DNA from: an uncultured bacterium
Lineage (GTDB): Bacteria > Acidobacteriota > Thermoanaerobaculia > Multivoradales > JAHEKO01
NCBI GenBank assembly: GCA_938016625.1
Contig: CALILB010000322.1
Span: 1 to 9,210 of the forward strand
Reading direction: 5' to 3'
DNA: 9,210 nt
The position numbers and the translations under genes are program-made. Positions 1-6,620 of the stretch are shown here, in pieces. The notes below the pieces were generated by a model, which was not told the origin of the DNA, made no database searches, and worked only from the letters and a program-made list of their open reading frames with translations. Every line of letters starts with the position of its first letter. Position 1 is the stretch's first letter.

Positions 1-1799
1 GGCCTCAGACAGCAGATGCCCCTTACTTGGAGATCCACCCTGACTCCCGCTCTCGAGGCCTCGTAGAGGGCCTTGATGCACGCCTTGTCGACAAGCGCGT
101 TCATCTTGAAGGCCAGGTGGCCGTCACCGCTCTTCTTGTGCTGCTCGATCTCGCGCTGGATGCAGTCCAGGATCCGCTGTCGCATACTCCCGGGCGCCAC
201 CAGCAGCTTGCGGTAATCGTCCTTGCGCGAGTAGCCGGTCAGCGCGTTGAACAGCTGGGAGACATCGGCCGCCAGGTCGCGGTCCGATGTCAGATAGCCC
301 ATGTCGGAGTAAAGGCGGGCCGTGACCGGATTGTAGTTGCCGGTCCCCAGATGGACGTAGCGTTTGAGGCCCTCCGGCTCGCGGCGGACCACCAAACACA
401 TCTTGGCGTGGGTCTTGAGCCCCAGCAGTCCGTAGACGACATGCACACCAGCCCGCTCCAGCGAGCGCGCCCAGACGATGTTGTTCTCCTCGTCGAAACG
501 GGCCTTTAGCTCCACCAGAACCGAAACCTGCTTGCCGTTCTCCCGCGCCTCGCGCAGCGACCGAACGATGGGTGAGTTGGGTCCGACTCGATAGAGGGTC
601 TGTTTGATGGCCACCACATCGGGATCGGCAGCCGCCTCCTGGAGAAAGTCCACCACCGGCGTGAAGCTGTCATACGGGTGGTAGAGCAGCACATCGCGAT
701 CCTTGAGAATCGAGAACATGCTCTTTGCCCGGGCGAGAGGCGGAGAGACCACCGGTTTGAACGGTGGGTCCTTGAGCTCGGGTCGGTCCAACGACGCGAG
801 CTGCATCAAGTCCGAGTGCCCAAGAGGGCCGTCCACCGCGTATACCTGGTAGGGCGCCAGACCCAAGTTCTTGGTCAGAATCTCGCGGATCCTGTCGGGC
901 ATGCGGGCATCGATCTCGAGGCGGACGGCCGAGCCGAAGTGACGCTGACCAACAACCGTCTCCATCGCCGCCAACAGGTCGGAGGCTTCGTCCTCTTCGA
1001 TCTCGACGTCGGCGTCGCGGGTCACCCGAAAGGCGTAGGCCGAGTCGATCTCGAGCCCAGGGAAAAGGGTATCCAGGTTCTCGGCCACCACCTCCTCCAA
1101 GGGCACGAAATTGGAGAACGAATGGCCCTCGAGACCGAGGCGCTCCTGGGTATCCGCCTTCTCCTCGCTGGGGATTCGCACGAAGCGCGGAAACATGTGT
1201 GGCACCTTTACCCGGGCAAATCTCTCGCCATGCACCGGATCCTTGACCACCACCGCCAGGTTGATGCTCAGATTCGAGATGTGAGGAAATGGATGCCCCG
1301 GATCGAAAGCCAGGGGAGTCAGCGCCGGGAAGATCTCTCTCTTGAACAGCTTGCGAAGCAGCTTTCGCTGTTTGCTCTTCAGATCATCATGGTTGAGAAC
1401 CTTGATCCCCTCCCGCATGAGCAGGGGCCGGATCTCGTCCTTCCAGCAATCCTCTGCCTGGTCGAAGGCAGGCTCCAGACGGTCGCGGATGGCAGTCAAC
1501 TGTTCGGCCGGCGACATACCGTCGGGTGGGGCATGGAGTGCACCACCGGCGAGCTGACGTCTCAGCCCCGACACACGGATCATGAAGAACTCGTCCAGAT
1601 TGCTGGAGAAGATGGATAAGAATTTCACCCGCTCGAGAAGGGGATTCTTGTTGTCGAGAGCCTCTTCCAGGACCCGCTCGTTGAACTGCAGCCAACTGAG
1701 CTCGCGGTTCAGGTAGTAGGTTCGGTGGTTGAGATTCGCCGCCTTGCCGCGCGGTTTCTCTTCCCGGGTTTCTTGATTTGCCGCTACGACTTCGGCCAT
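1..1799 (-). CDS. ppk1: Polyphosphate kinase 1 (3' end beyond window)
   Basis: Polyphosphate kinase reversibly transfers the gamma phosphate of ATP to inorganic polyphosphate, typically at the membrane. The minus frame is open from ATG 1799 to the window edge: 599 codons visible, where the family usually has about 690, so the last part of the C-terminal domain is missing. The N-terminal domain is clear (residues 29-78, including YYLNRELSWLQFNERVLEEA and SSNLDEFFMIRVSGL). The catalytic core contains LYRVGPNSPIVRSLREA and then VELKARFDEENNIVWA. GLKTHAKMCLV follows, with His464 matching the phospho-accepting histidine of the family, and then YVHLGTGNYNP. The last visible residues, VDLQVRGICCLR, match the start of the C2 domain. 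A GAGGGAG Shine-Dalgarno at 1807-1813 lies 7 bases upstream. The gene is divergent from the sixA operon. Identification is very secure; only the end is unseen. Confidence 0.97.
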   Translation of the reverse strand, partial: MAEVVAANQETREEKPRGKAANLNHRTYYLNRELSWLQFNERVLEEALDNKNPLLERVKFLSIFSSNLDEFFMIRVSGLRRQLAGGALHAPPDGMSPAEQLTAIRDRLEPAFDQAEDCWKDEIRPLLMREGIKVLNHDDLKSKQRKLLRKLFKREIFPALTPLAFDPGHPFPHISNLSINLAVVVKDPVHGERFARVKVPHMFPRFVRIPSEEKADTQERLGLEGHSFSNFVPLEEVVAENLDTLFPGLEIDSAYAFRVTRDADVEIEEDEASDLLAAMETVVGQRHFGSAVRLEIDARMPDRIREILTKNLGLAPYQVYAVDGPLGHSDLMQLASLDRPELKDPPFKPVVSPPLARAKSMFSILKDRDVLLYHPYDSFTPVVDFLQEAAADPDVVAIKQTLYRVGPNSPIVRSLREARENGKQVSVLVELKARFDEENNIVWARSLERAGVHVVYGLLGLKTHAKMCLVVRREPEGLKRYVHLGTGNYNPVTARLYSDMGYLTSDRDLAADVSQLFNALTGYSRKDDYRKLLVAPGSMRQRILDCIQREIEQHKKSGDGHLAFKMNALVDKACIKALYEASRAGVRVDLQVRGICCLR

Positions 1800-1958
1800 C
1801 TAGTCACTCCCTCGCTGCTCTCCATTTCCGTGTGGGTGATGCAAAACACTTATTCTAACAGACTTACGACGCTGAGAACTGCGGCTTGACCTGAGCCCGA
1901 TCTCGTACAGAATACGTGCGGGAATTCTCGGCCCCAACACATCCCTGGGAATCGAACA
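1800..1958. promoter_or_regulatory. Divergent control region between ppk1 and sixA
   Basis: This 159-base gap separates two divergent transcription units and is visibly more AT-rich near 1840-1870 than its surroundings. It must hold the ppk1 promoter and most likely that of the sixA operon, so the two units could be co-regulated. For ppk1, reading leftward, a TAGAAT -10-like hexamer lies at 1857-1852, but no convincing -35 is present at normal spacing. I looked for a tandem CTGTCAT-type Pho box and saw none. Open reading frames crossing the region on the minus strand are not credible genes. Confidence 0.6.
1886..1913 (+). promoter_or_regulatory. Candidate sigma70-type promoter of the sixA operon
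   Basis: TTGACC at 1886-1891 matches five of six bases of the -35 consensus. It is followed after 16 bases by CAGAAT at 1908-1913, which matches four of six -10 bases. Transcription would begin near 1920, giving a leader of about 40 bases before the TTG start at 1959. This rests on motif matching only; sigma-factor preferences of this organism are unknown. Confidence 0.4.
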
Positions 1959-2465
1959 TTGAAGAGTCTCTTCATCCTCCGCCACGGGAAGTCGGACTGG
2001 AATGCCGACTTCGCCGCCGACGACGAACGGCCGCTTGCACCGAGGGGACAATCGGCGGCGCGAGCGATGGGTCTCTTCCTCTCCCGTCTGGGACAAATCC
2101 CGGATCTGGTGATCTCGTCGACGGCTGTCCGCGCCCATGACACCGCTCGCCTGGCGGTAGAGGCCGGCGACTGGTCCTGCACGGTGGAGACCAACCGCAA
2201 ACTCTACGAAGGCGACACCGATCTGGTCCTGGAGTTGGTTCAGAAACAGGACGACTCGTACGAAAGCCTGTTGTTGGCCGGCCACGAGCCGACTTCGTCG
2301 GCGATGGTCGGTCGACTGATCGGCGACGGCCTGGTCAGAATGCCCACCGCCGCCCTGGCGCGGATCGACTTTCCGGTGGAGAACTGGGCGGACATCCGGT
2401 TTGGGCGCGGGACGCTCATCTGGCTGGTGACGCCAAAGCTGTTGAAGAAGGGCTTGGAGACGTAA
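1959..2465 (+). CDS. sixA: SixA-type phosphohistidine phosphatase
   Basis: This 168-residue protein belongs to the histidine phosphatase (phosphoglycerate mutase-like) superfamily, SixA branch. SixA removes phosphate from phosphohistidine, in E. coli from histidine-containing phosphotransfer proteins such as the ArcB HPt domain. The sequence opens with the hallmark MKSLFILRHGKSDW: His9 is the expected phospho-acceptor and Arg8 its phosphate-binding partner. SSTAVRAHDTARL (residues 53-65, Arg58) and LLLAGHEPTSS (His109) supply the other active-site residues. Length fits the short single-domain SixA type. The start is a TTG at 1959, chosen because the RHG motif must lie close to the N-terminus; a modest GGGA precedes it. 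The stop overlaps the next gene by one base (TAATG), implying translational coupling. The real substrate here is unknown. Confidence 0.9.
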   Translation: MKSLFILRHGKSDWNADFAADDERPLAPRGQSAARAMGLFLSRLGQIPDLVISSTAVRAHDTARLAVEAGDWSCTVETNRKLYEGDTDLVLELVQKQDDSYESLLLAGHEPTSSAMVGRLIGDGLVRMPTAALARIDFPVENWADIRFGRGTLIWLVTPKLLKKGLET

Positions 2466-4897
2466 TGGCAAAAAAGCAGCTCATGGTCGTCTCCTCGAGT
2501 GGTGGTCGACAGCGCTTCTTGCGTGGCATGATCACCCACTCTCTGATGCAGCGGGGCCTCGAGTTCGACGAAGCCTACGCCATGGCCCGTGCCATACGCG
2601 ATCGGCTCGCCGATCGGGAAGAGGTAACCACTGCGGAGCTCCGAGACCTGATTCCACAACAGCTGGAAGAGACCCTCGGCTCCGAGGCCTCCTCGGCACT
2701 CAGGACACCGACGCGTCCGCTGTCCGATCTGCGAGTCGATGATCATGGACGTGAGGTGCCCTTCTCCCGGGGTCTTCTCGCCCGCAGTCTCCAGGCCGCG
2801 GGTATCGACATCGATCGCGCCTATCGGCTGGTGACCGAGCTGGAAGGAGATCTCCGGTCGCAGGGTGTGACCGTTCTGGCCAGGGCCGAAGTGGCTCGCC
2901 GGGTCGGCGACCTGCTCGAGAGTGTGGAGGGAAAGGGCAAGGCGCGCCGCTACCGCATGATGCGGAGGATTCAGAACCTGCCTCGGCCGCTGGTGATCTA
3001 CGTAGGTGGCGCTTCGGGCACCGGCAAGTCGACCCTGGCGCTCGAGCTGGCTCCCCTGCTGCGGATCTACCGCATCAATGCCACCGACACCATTCGGCAG
3101 GTCATGAGAATGGTCTTTACCCCCTCGATCCTGCCGGCCCTACACAGCTCCAGCTTCGAGGTGGCCGGGGCGTCCGAGCACGGCGAAGAGCGTCCAGGCT
3201 CGCCCAGCGATCCCGACTTTGTCGAGCGCCTCATCTCGACCTATGAAGAACAGGCCACCCGCGTTTGTGTCGGCATTCGGGCGGTTGTCGAGAGAGCCAG
3301 TGCCGAGAACATGAGTATCGTGGTCGAGGGTGTCCACACCCACCCGGGCATGGTCCCGTTCCCCGACATGGAAGGCAGCGTCTACCAGGTGCCTCTGATT
3401 CTGGCCACACTCGACGAAGAGGCACACCGCTCGCGATTTCTGACCAGAGCTCGCGCCGGCGGCCGGCGGGCAGAACGCTATCTCGAGAACTTCGAGCCGA
3501 TACGGGTGATTCACGATCACATACTGCAGCAGGCCGAGCTCCACGACCGGCCACTTCTCGACACTTCCGAAGGCGATCTCCCGGTGGTACCCAGCCTGCG
3601 CATCGTGACCAGCGTGCTCGAGAAGGGCCTGCCTTCTCCAGGTCTATCCGCCGATCCAAATACCCGGCCCGAGGCCCCGACTCTGCTCCTGATCATCGAT
3701 GGGCTGGCCGACCGACCGGTCCGTGCTTTGGGTGGGAGAACACCCCTACAGGCGGCCGACACTCCAACTCTCGATCGCCTCGCCAGCGAAGGGCAGTGTG
3801 GTCTGGCGGATCCCGTGGCTCCCGGTGTCGTCCCCGATACCGCCGCCGGTAGTCTGGCGCTGCTCGGCCAATCCCCGTTGGCACTCAAAAGGGGACCGGT
3901 CGAAGCGCTGGGTGCGGGCATTACCCTCTCGCCCACCGATGTGGCCCTGCGTGGGAACCTCGCCACCCTGGACGAGGAGGGTCGGGTCATCGATCGTCGT
4001 GCCGGCCGCATCCGAGAGGAGGCCGGCGAGCTGGCACAAGCCCTGGATCGCATCTCGCTGCCACCCGGATTGAACCGGGACGTCAGGGTAAGGGTGAGTG
4101 TGGCCACCGAGCATCGTCTCGCCATCGTGCTGCACGGAGAGGGCCTTTCATCGGCCATCAGTGGCAGCGATCCGGGCGAGGGCGCTCCATTGGGGCCAGC
4201 CCTGGTTCCCAGCCCGCTCGATCCCGAGGACGAGCAGGCCACCTACACCGCCGGTGCCCTGGCACTCTGGGAGCAAGAAGCGCGCAAGATGCTGGCCGAC
4301 CATCCGATCAACCGGGCACGCACCGAGCAGGGGCTGCCGGCGGCCAACGCGGTACTCACCCGCGGTGCCGGGCGGATTCACCGCCTTATCCCGCTCGAAG
4401 AAGACGGTGCGCCGCTGCGGCTGACCTGTGTCGGCGGCGATCACACCCTTCTCGGCCTGGCGCGATGGGTGGGCGCCCGCACGGTGACCAGCGAGCTGAT
4501 GACCGCCAATCTCGACACCGATCTGAAGGCAAAGTTCAAGGCTGCCGAAGAGGCGCTACGCCTCGACGATCTGGTTATCCTTCACCTCAAGGGCGCCGAT
4601 ATCGCGGCGCACGACCAGCGACCCGATCTGAAGGCGCTGTTCTTGGAGCAGCTCGACCAGCAGCTGGCTCGCTTGCTGGAGGAACACGAGGGACCTCTCA
4701 GGGTAGCGGTGGCCTCCGATCACGCCACCCTGTCGGAGAGCGGGCAGCACGCGGCCGATCCCCTTCCGGTTCTGATCTGGGGTGAAGGTATCGAACCCGA
4801 TGGGGTCGAGATCTTCGACGAACAGTCGGCCGGCGCCGGGCGGCTGCAGAGATTTCCACTGCAAATGCTTCTTGGGCGCCTGTTCAAGCTCAACTGA
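2465..4897 (+). CDS. Fusion: tandem ATP-cones + 2-phosphoglycerate kinase + ApgM-type phosphoglycerate mutase
   Basis: This 810-residue protein has four parts. Residues ~4-70 and ~85-157 look like two ATP-cone nucleotide-sensing domains; the second carries PFSRGLLARSLQAAGIDIDRA, typical of archaeal 2-phosphoglycerate kinase. Residues ~165-395 form a P-loop kinase of that family: GGASGTGKST (181-190), NATDTIRQVMR, LHSSSFEV and IVVEGVHTHPG. Residues ~403-810 resemble archaeal cofactor-independent phosphoglycerate mutase (alkaline phosphatase superfamily): LLLIIDGLADRP with metal-ligand Asp412, RTPLQAADTPTLDRLA, PGVVPDTAAGSLALLG, TANLDTDLKAKFKAA, GADIAAHD (Asp712, His716) and SDHATLSESGQHAADP (Asp752, His753, His762). 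By family, the mutase would interconvert 3- and 2-phosphoglycerate and the kinase would make 2,3-bisphosphoglycerate from 2-phosphoglycerate. The ATG overlaps the sixA stop, with GGAGA at 2456-2460. Thr459 sits where ApgM has its nucleophilic Ser. Domain calls are strong; substrate assignments are inferred. Confidence 0.9.
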   Translation: MAKKQLMVVSSSGGRQRFLRGMITHSLMQRGLEFDEAYAMARAIRDRLADREEVTTAELRDLIPQQLEETLGSEASSALRTPTRPLSDLRVDDHGREVPFSRGLLARSLQAAGIDIDRAYRLVTELEGDLRSQGVTVLARAEVARRVGDLLESVEGKGKARRYRMMRRIQNLPRPLVIYVGGASGTGKSTLALELAPLLRIYRINATDTIRQVMRMVFTPSILPALHSSSFEVAGASEHGEERPGSPSDPDFVERLISTYEEQATRVCVGIRAVVERASAENMSIVVEGVHTHPGMVPFPDMEGSVYQVPLILATLDEEAHRSRFLTRARAGGRRAERYLENFEPIRVIHDHILQQAELHDRPLLDTSEGDLPVVPSLRIVTSVLEKGLPSPGLSADPNTRPEAPTLLLIIDGLADRPVRALGGRTPLQAADTPTLDRLASEGQCGLADPVAPGVVPDTAAGSLALLGQSPLALKRGPVEALGAGITLSPTDVALRGNLATLDEEGRVIDRRAGRIREEAGELAQALDRISLPPGLNRDVRVRVSVATEHRLAIVLHGEGLSSAISGSDPGEGAPLGPALVPSPLDPEDEQATYTAGALALWEQEARKMLADHPINRARTEQGLPAANAVLTRGAGRIHRLIPLEEDGAPLRLTCVGGDHTLLGLARWVGARTVTSELMTANLDTDLKAKFKAAEEALRLDDLVILHLKGADIAAHDQRPDLKALFLEQLDQQLARLLEEHEGPLRVAVASDHATLSESGQHAADPLPVLIWGEGIEPDGVEIFDEQSAGAGRLQRFPLQMLLGRLFKLN

Positions 4898-4915
4898 TCT
4901 GGAGATAATGACCAA

Positions 4916-5299
4916 ATGGCCAAAGGGTTGAAGATACTCTACGACTGTGAGGCGTGTCCTGCCTACTGCTGCTCGTACCCGCGGATAATTGTCGAAGACA
5001 AGGACCTGAAGCGACTTGCCAAGTATTTCGGCATCAGCAAGCGGCAGGCGAGGAAGAAGTTCACCAAGAAAGGTGAGGAGCCGGGCGAGCGCGTGCTGCG
5101 TCACAAGAAGGACGAGGTCTACGGCACCGCTTGCCGATTCCTGGACCGCGAGACCCGCCAGTGCTCGGTATACACCGGCCGGCCTAGCATCTGTCGCGAC
5201 TACCCGGGTCTACGACGCTGCGGCTACTGGGAGTTCCTCAAGTTCGAGCGCAATCTGCAAGAGGACGACGAGTTCATCCCCACGGCGTACAACCCGTAA
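4916..5299 (+). CDS. YkgJ-like cysteine-cluster protein
   Basis: This is a 127-residue protein of the YkgJ / UPF0153 zinc- or iron-binding type. An N-terminal DCEACPAYCC cluster supplies Cys11, 14, 18 and 19, spaced C-x2-C-x3-CC. Further cysteines at 73, 83, 93 and 102 come in the usual family context (TACRFLDRETRQCSVY, RPSICRDYPG). These eight cysteines probably bind a metal or Fe-S cluster. Residues 40-52 are unusually basic. No signal peptide or membrane segment is visible, so it is probably cytoplasmic. The family has no firmly established reaction; some members sit beside metal-dependent enzymes. The ATG at 4916 follows GGAGAT at 4901-4906 by 9 bases and lies 18 bases after the fusion gene's stop, so it is probably the last gene of the sixA operon. 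Whether it serves the metal-dependent mutase half of the fusion cannot be told from sequence. Confidence 0.85.
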   Translation: MAKGLKILYDCEACPAYCCSYPRIIVEDKDLKRLAKYFGISKRQARKKFTKKGEEPGERVLRHKKDEVYGTACRFLDRETRQCSVYTGRPSICRDYPGLRRCGYWEFLKFERNLQEDDEFIPTAYNP

Positions 5300-5440
5300 A
5301 GAAAGGGCTTAGGGGCCTAGCCCACCCGCGCCACCCACCCGGGGCCTAGGGGCTTAGGGGTTCTGAGGTTCTGAGGTCCTGAAGCGGCCGGCCTCTGTGC
5401 CGGCCGGGGAGGGAGGGGGACCCCCTAAGCCCTTAAGCCC
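5300..5440. repeat. Intergenic cluster of short direct and inverted G/C-rich repeats
   Basis: The gap between convergent genes is built almost wholly of short repeats. AAGGGCTTAGGGG at 5303-5315 is repeated as AGGGGCTTAGGGG at 5348-5360. Its exact reverse complement CCCCTAAGCCCTT lies at 5422-5434, and a further copy (CCCCCCTAAGCCC, 5444-5456) lies inside the end of the neighbouring minus-strand gene. An octamer is repeated in tandem: TTCTGAGG at 5361-5368 and 5369-5376, then the variant TCCTGAAG at 5377-5384. Palindromes CCTAGG (5345-5350) and CTTAAG (5432-5437) are included. The arms at 5303-5315 and 5422-5434 could pair into a long structure around the central hairpin. No coding potential is seen. 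Confidence 0.75.
5385..5406. terminator. Perfect GC hairpin between convergent genes; possible bidirectional terminator
   Basis: CGGCCGGC (5385-5392) and GCCGGCCG (5399-5406) form a perfect 8-base-pair stem around the 6-base loop CTCTGT. The position between two convergent genes fits transcription termination for both. No T-run follows the stem on either strand, so it does not look like a classical intrinsic terminator. It may instead be simply the core of the surrounding repeat cluster. Confidence 0.4.
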
Positions 5441-6307
5441 TTACCCCCCTAAGCCCTGGGTGGTTGGGGGGTCCGTCCCCAGGCCCTCCAGCGTGTAGTG
5501 CTTCCTCGTGTGCCGCGGGTACCAGTGCCGGCTGTGCTCGGCGAAGCGCTTCCAATCGGGCTCCCACCGGTAGTGGGAGACCACCATCGAGTCCCGATCC
5601 ACCTCGATCCAGTTACAGGTGTTCTTGTCGCGCTCGCCGGCCCGCCCGCGGTTCGAGGTGGTGGTGCCGGAGTGCAGAACCACCACCGGCGGTCTGCCCT
5701 TGGGATAGAACTCTTCCGAGTTGCCGATAAAGGCCTGGTGAAGATGTCCGGAGAGGATGAGATCGACGCCGACGCTGGTGAACAGATCCATCGCCTCCCG
5801 GGCATTGGTCATCACCTGCTGATGTCCGAACCAGGGCGGCGGGATGATGTGGTGGTGTGCGACCACGACCTTGAACAGCTCCGCCGGCGCCTTCTCGAAG
5901 AGCTCGGCGACCTCCTGGAGGCGGCTCAAGAGGACGCGGCCGTCCTTGAAGGTCCAGCCGTGGGCGGTGTTGATGCCGACGACCAACAGCTCCTCGTCCT
6001 CGAAGAGCGGCTCGAGCTCGGGGCTGAAGTTCCTTTTGTAAGCCCCATAGGGATCGAGGAACCGCTCCCACACCCGGTAGAGGGGAACATCGTGATTTCC
6101 CGGCACCGTCAGCGTCGGAACCTTTATCCCGTCCACAAAGGCCCTGGCCTGCCGGAACTGGTGTGGTTTGGCCCGCTGGGTCAGATCCCCCGAGATCACC
6201 ACCAGGTCTGGTTGGCGCTGGGAGATGAGCTCGAGCACCCCCGAGCTGAGCGCGGACAGATGCGGCGGACCAAAATGGACGTCGGAGATGTGGCAGATGT
6301 TACGCAC
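5441..6307 (-). CDS. Calcineurin-like metallophosphoesterase (CpdA-like)
   Basis: This 288-residue enzyme of the calcineurin-like dimetal phosphoesterase family contains every standard motif: DVH (Asp9, His11), GDLTQRA (Asp41), GNHDVP (Asn71, His72), AHHHIIPPP (around His151-153) and SGHLHQ (His188, His190). The overall arrangement resembles class III cyclic-nucleotide phosphodiesterases such as CpdA, but the substrate cannot be read from these motifs; other phosphodiesters are equally possible. The GTG at 6307 is preferred because it puts VRNICHISDVH at the N-terminus. The in-frame extension back to 6523 is arginine-rich, lacks homology signals and lies across the neighbouring small gene. 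The last five or so codons (QGLGG) are encoded by a copy of the adjoining intergenic repeat, suggesting a repeat-derived tail. It is the last gene of a likely three-gene minus-strand unit, 44 bases after its neighbour. Confidence 0.88.
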   Translation of the reverse strand: MRNICHISDVHFGPPHLSALSSGVLELISQRQPDLVVISGDLTQRAKPHQFRQARAFVDGIKVPTLTVPGNHDVPLYRVWERFLDPYGAYKRNFSPELEPLFEDEELLVVGINTAHGWTFKDGRVLLSRLQEVAELFEKAPAELFKVVVAHHHIIPPPWFGHQQVMTNAREAMDLFTSVGVDLILSGHLHQAFIGNSEEFYPKGRPPVVVLHSGTTTSNRGRAGERDKNTCNWIEVDRDSMVVSHYRWEPDWKRFAEHSRHWYPRHTRKHYTLEGLGTDPPTTQGLGG

Positions 6308-6351
6308 GAGACCTGGAGGGTGCCCGCCGCCAAGAACCGGTGGTGACGCGG

Positions 6352-6594
6352 CTAAAGAACTTGCTTGCCGATAAACGTGTTTACGTTCTCGGTCAGGCTG
6401 TCGGCGGCAAAGCCTGAGAGTGCGACGACGATGGCCCGTCCCCTGCTCCGACCAAGCAAGAAGCCTCCTACCGCGGCGACGGAGAGAGCTGCAATCGGAT
6501 AGGCCCGCACCAGGTGCTGCCAATCCAACTCTTCTGGCATGAGCTGATCAACGAGCTGATCAGCGTTCGAACCCTGCCGCTCGAGCTCTTCCAT
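6352..6594 (-). CDS. Small hydrophobic protein, possible DUF883/ElaB-like membrane anchor
   Basis: This 80-residue protein has an acidic, glutamine-containing N-terminus (1-28) followed by a hydrophobic, glycine-bearing segment AYPIAALSVAAVGGFLLG (31-48), a basic RSRGR turn, and a second, weaker hydrophobic stretch AIVVALSGFAA (54-64). The first segment with its basic follow-up resembles the C-terminal anchor of the DUF883/ElaB type, as in the upstream gene, but unlike that family the anchor is not at the extreme C-terminus. A strong AGGAG at 6601-6605 lies 6 bases before the ATG, supporting a real gene. It sits between the DUF883-like gene and the metallophosphoesterase on the same strand. 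Its function is unknown; a membrane or envelope-associated role is inferred from hydrophobicity only. Confidence 0.7.
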   Translation of the reverse strand: MEELERQGSNADQLVDQLMPEELDWQHLVRAYPIAALSVAAVGGFLLGRSRGRAIVVALSGFAADSLTENVNTFIGKQVL

Positions 6595-6620
6595 CCAGAT
6601 CTCCTATCTCCTCGCAGGCC

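Noticed and set aside
27..509. 160-codon plus-strand open frame at the left edge
   Set aside because: Antisense to the PPK1 catalytic core; no recognisable domain.
678..1619. 313-codon plus-strand open frame
   Set aside because: Lies wholly antisense to ppk1, whose conserved motifs are unmistakable; long antisense frames are expected in high-GC coding DNA.
1800..2471. 223-codon minus-strand open frame over sixA and the control region
   Set aside because: Antisense to the SixA gene, arginine-rich without motifs, and its end abuts the ppk1 start region; treated as a composition artefact.
3517..4242. 241-codon minus-strand open frame
   Set aside because: Antisense to the fusion gene, Ser/Arg/Pro-rich low-complexity translation typical of the opposite strand of a high-GC gene.
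2465..4897. Possibility that the fusion is two genes joined by a sequencing error
   Set aside because: Codon use and frame are continuous through the kinase-mutase junction (about 3600-3680), with no internal ribosome binding site plus start codon near the second domain.
5300..5460. CRISPR array or attachment site
   Set aside because: Repeat units are 8-13 bases, irregularly spaced and in both orientations, with no uniform spacers; no integrase or cas gene nearby.
5498..6346. 282-codon plus-strand open frame
   Set aside because: Antisense to the metallophosphoesterase, which has all five family metal motifs.
6308..6523. N-terminal extension of the metallophosphoesterase frame to ATG 6523
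   Set aside because: The extra 72 residues are Arg-rich, lack similarity to the family, and overlap the neighbouring small gene in another frame; GTG 6307 starts right at the conserved domain.
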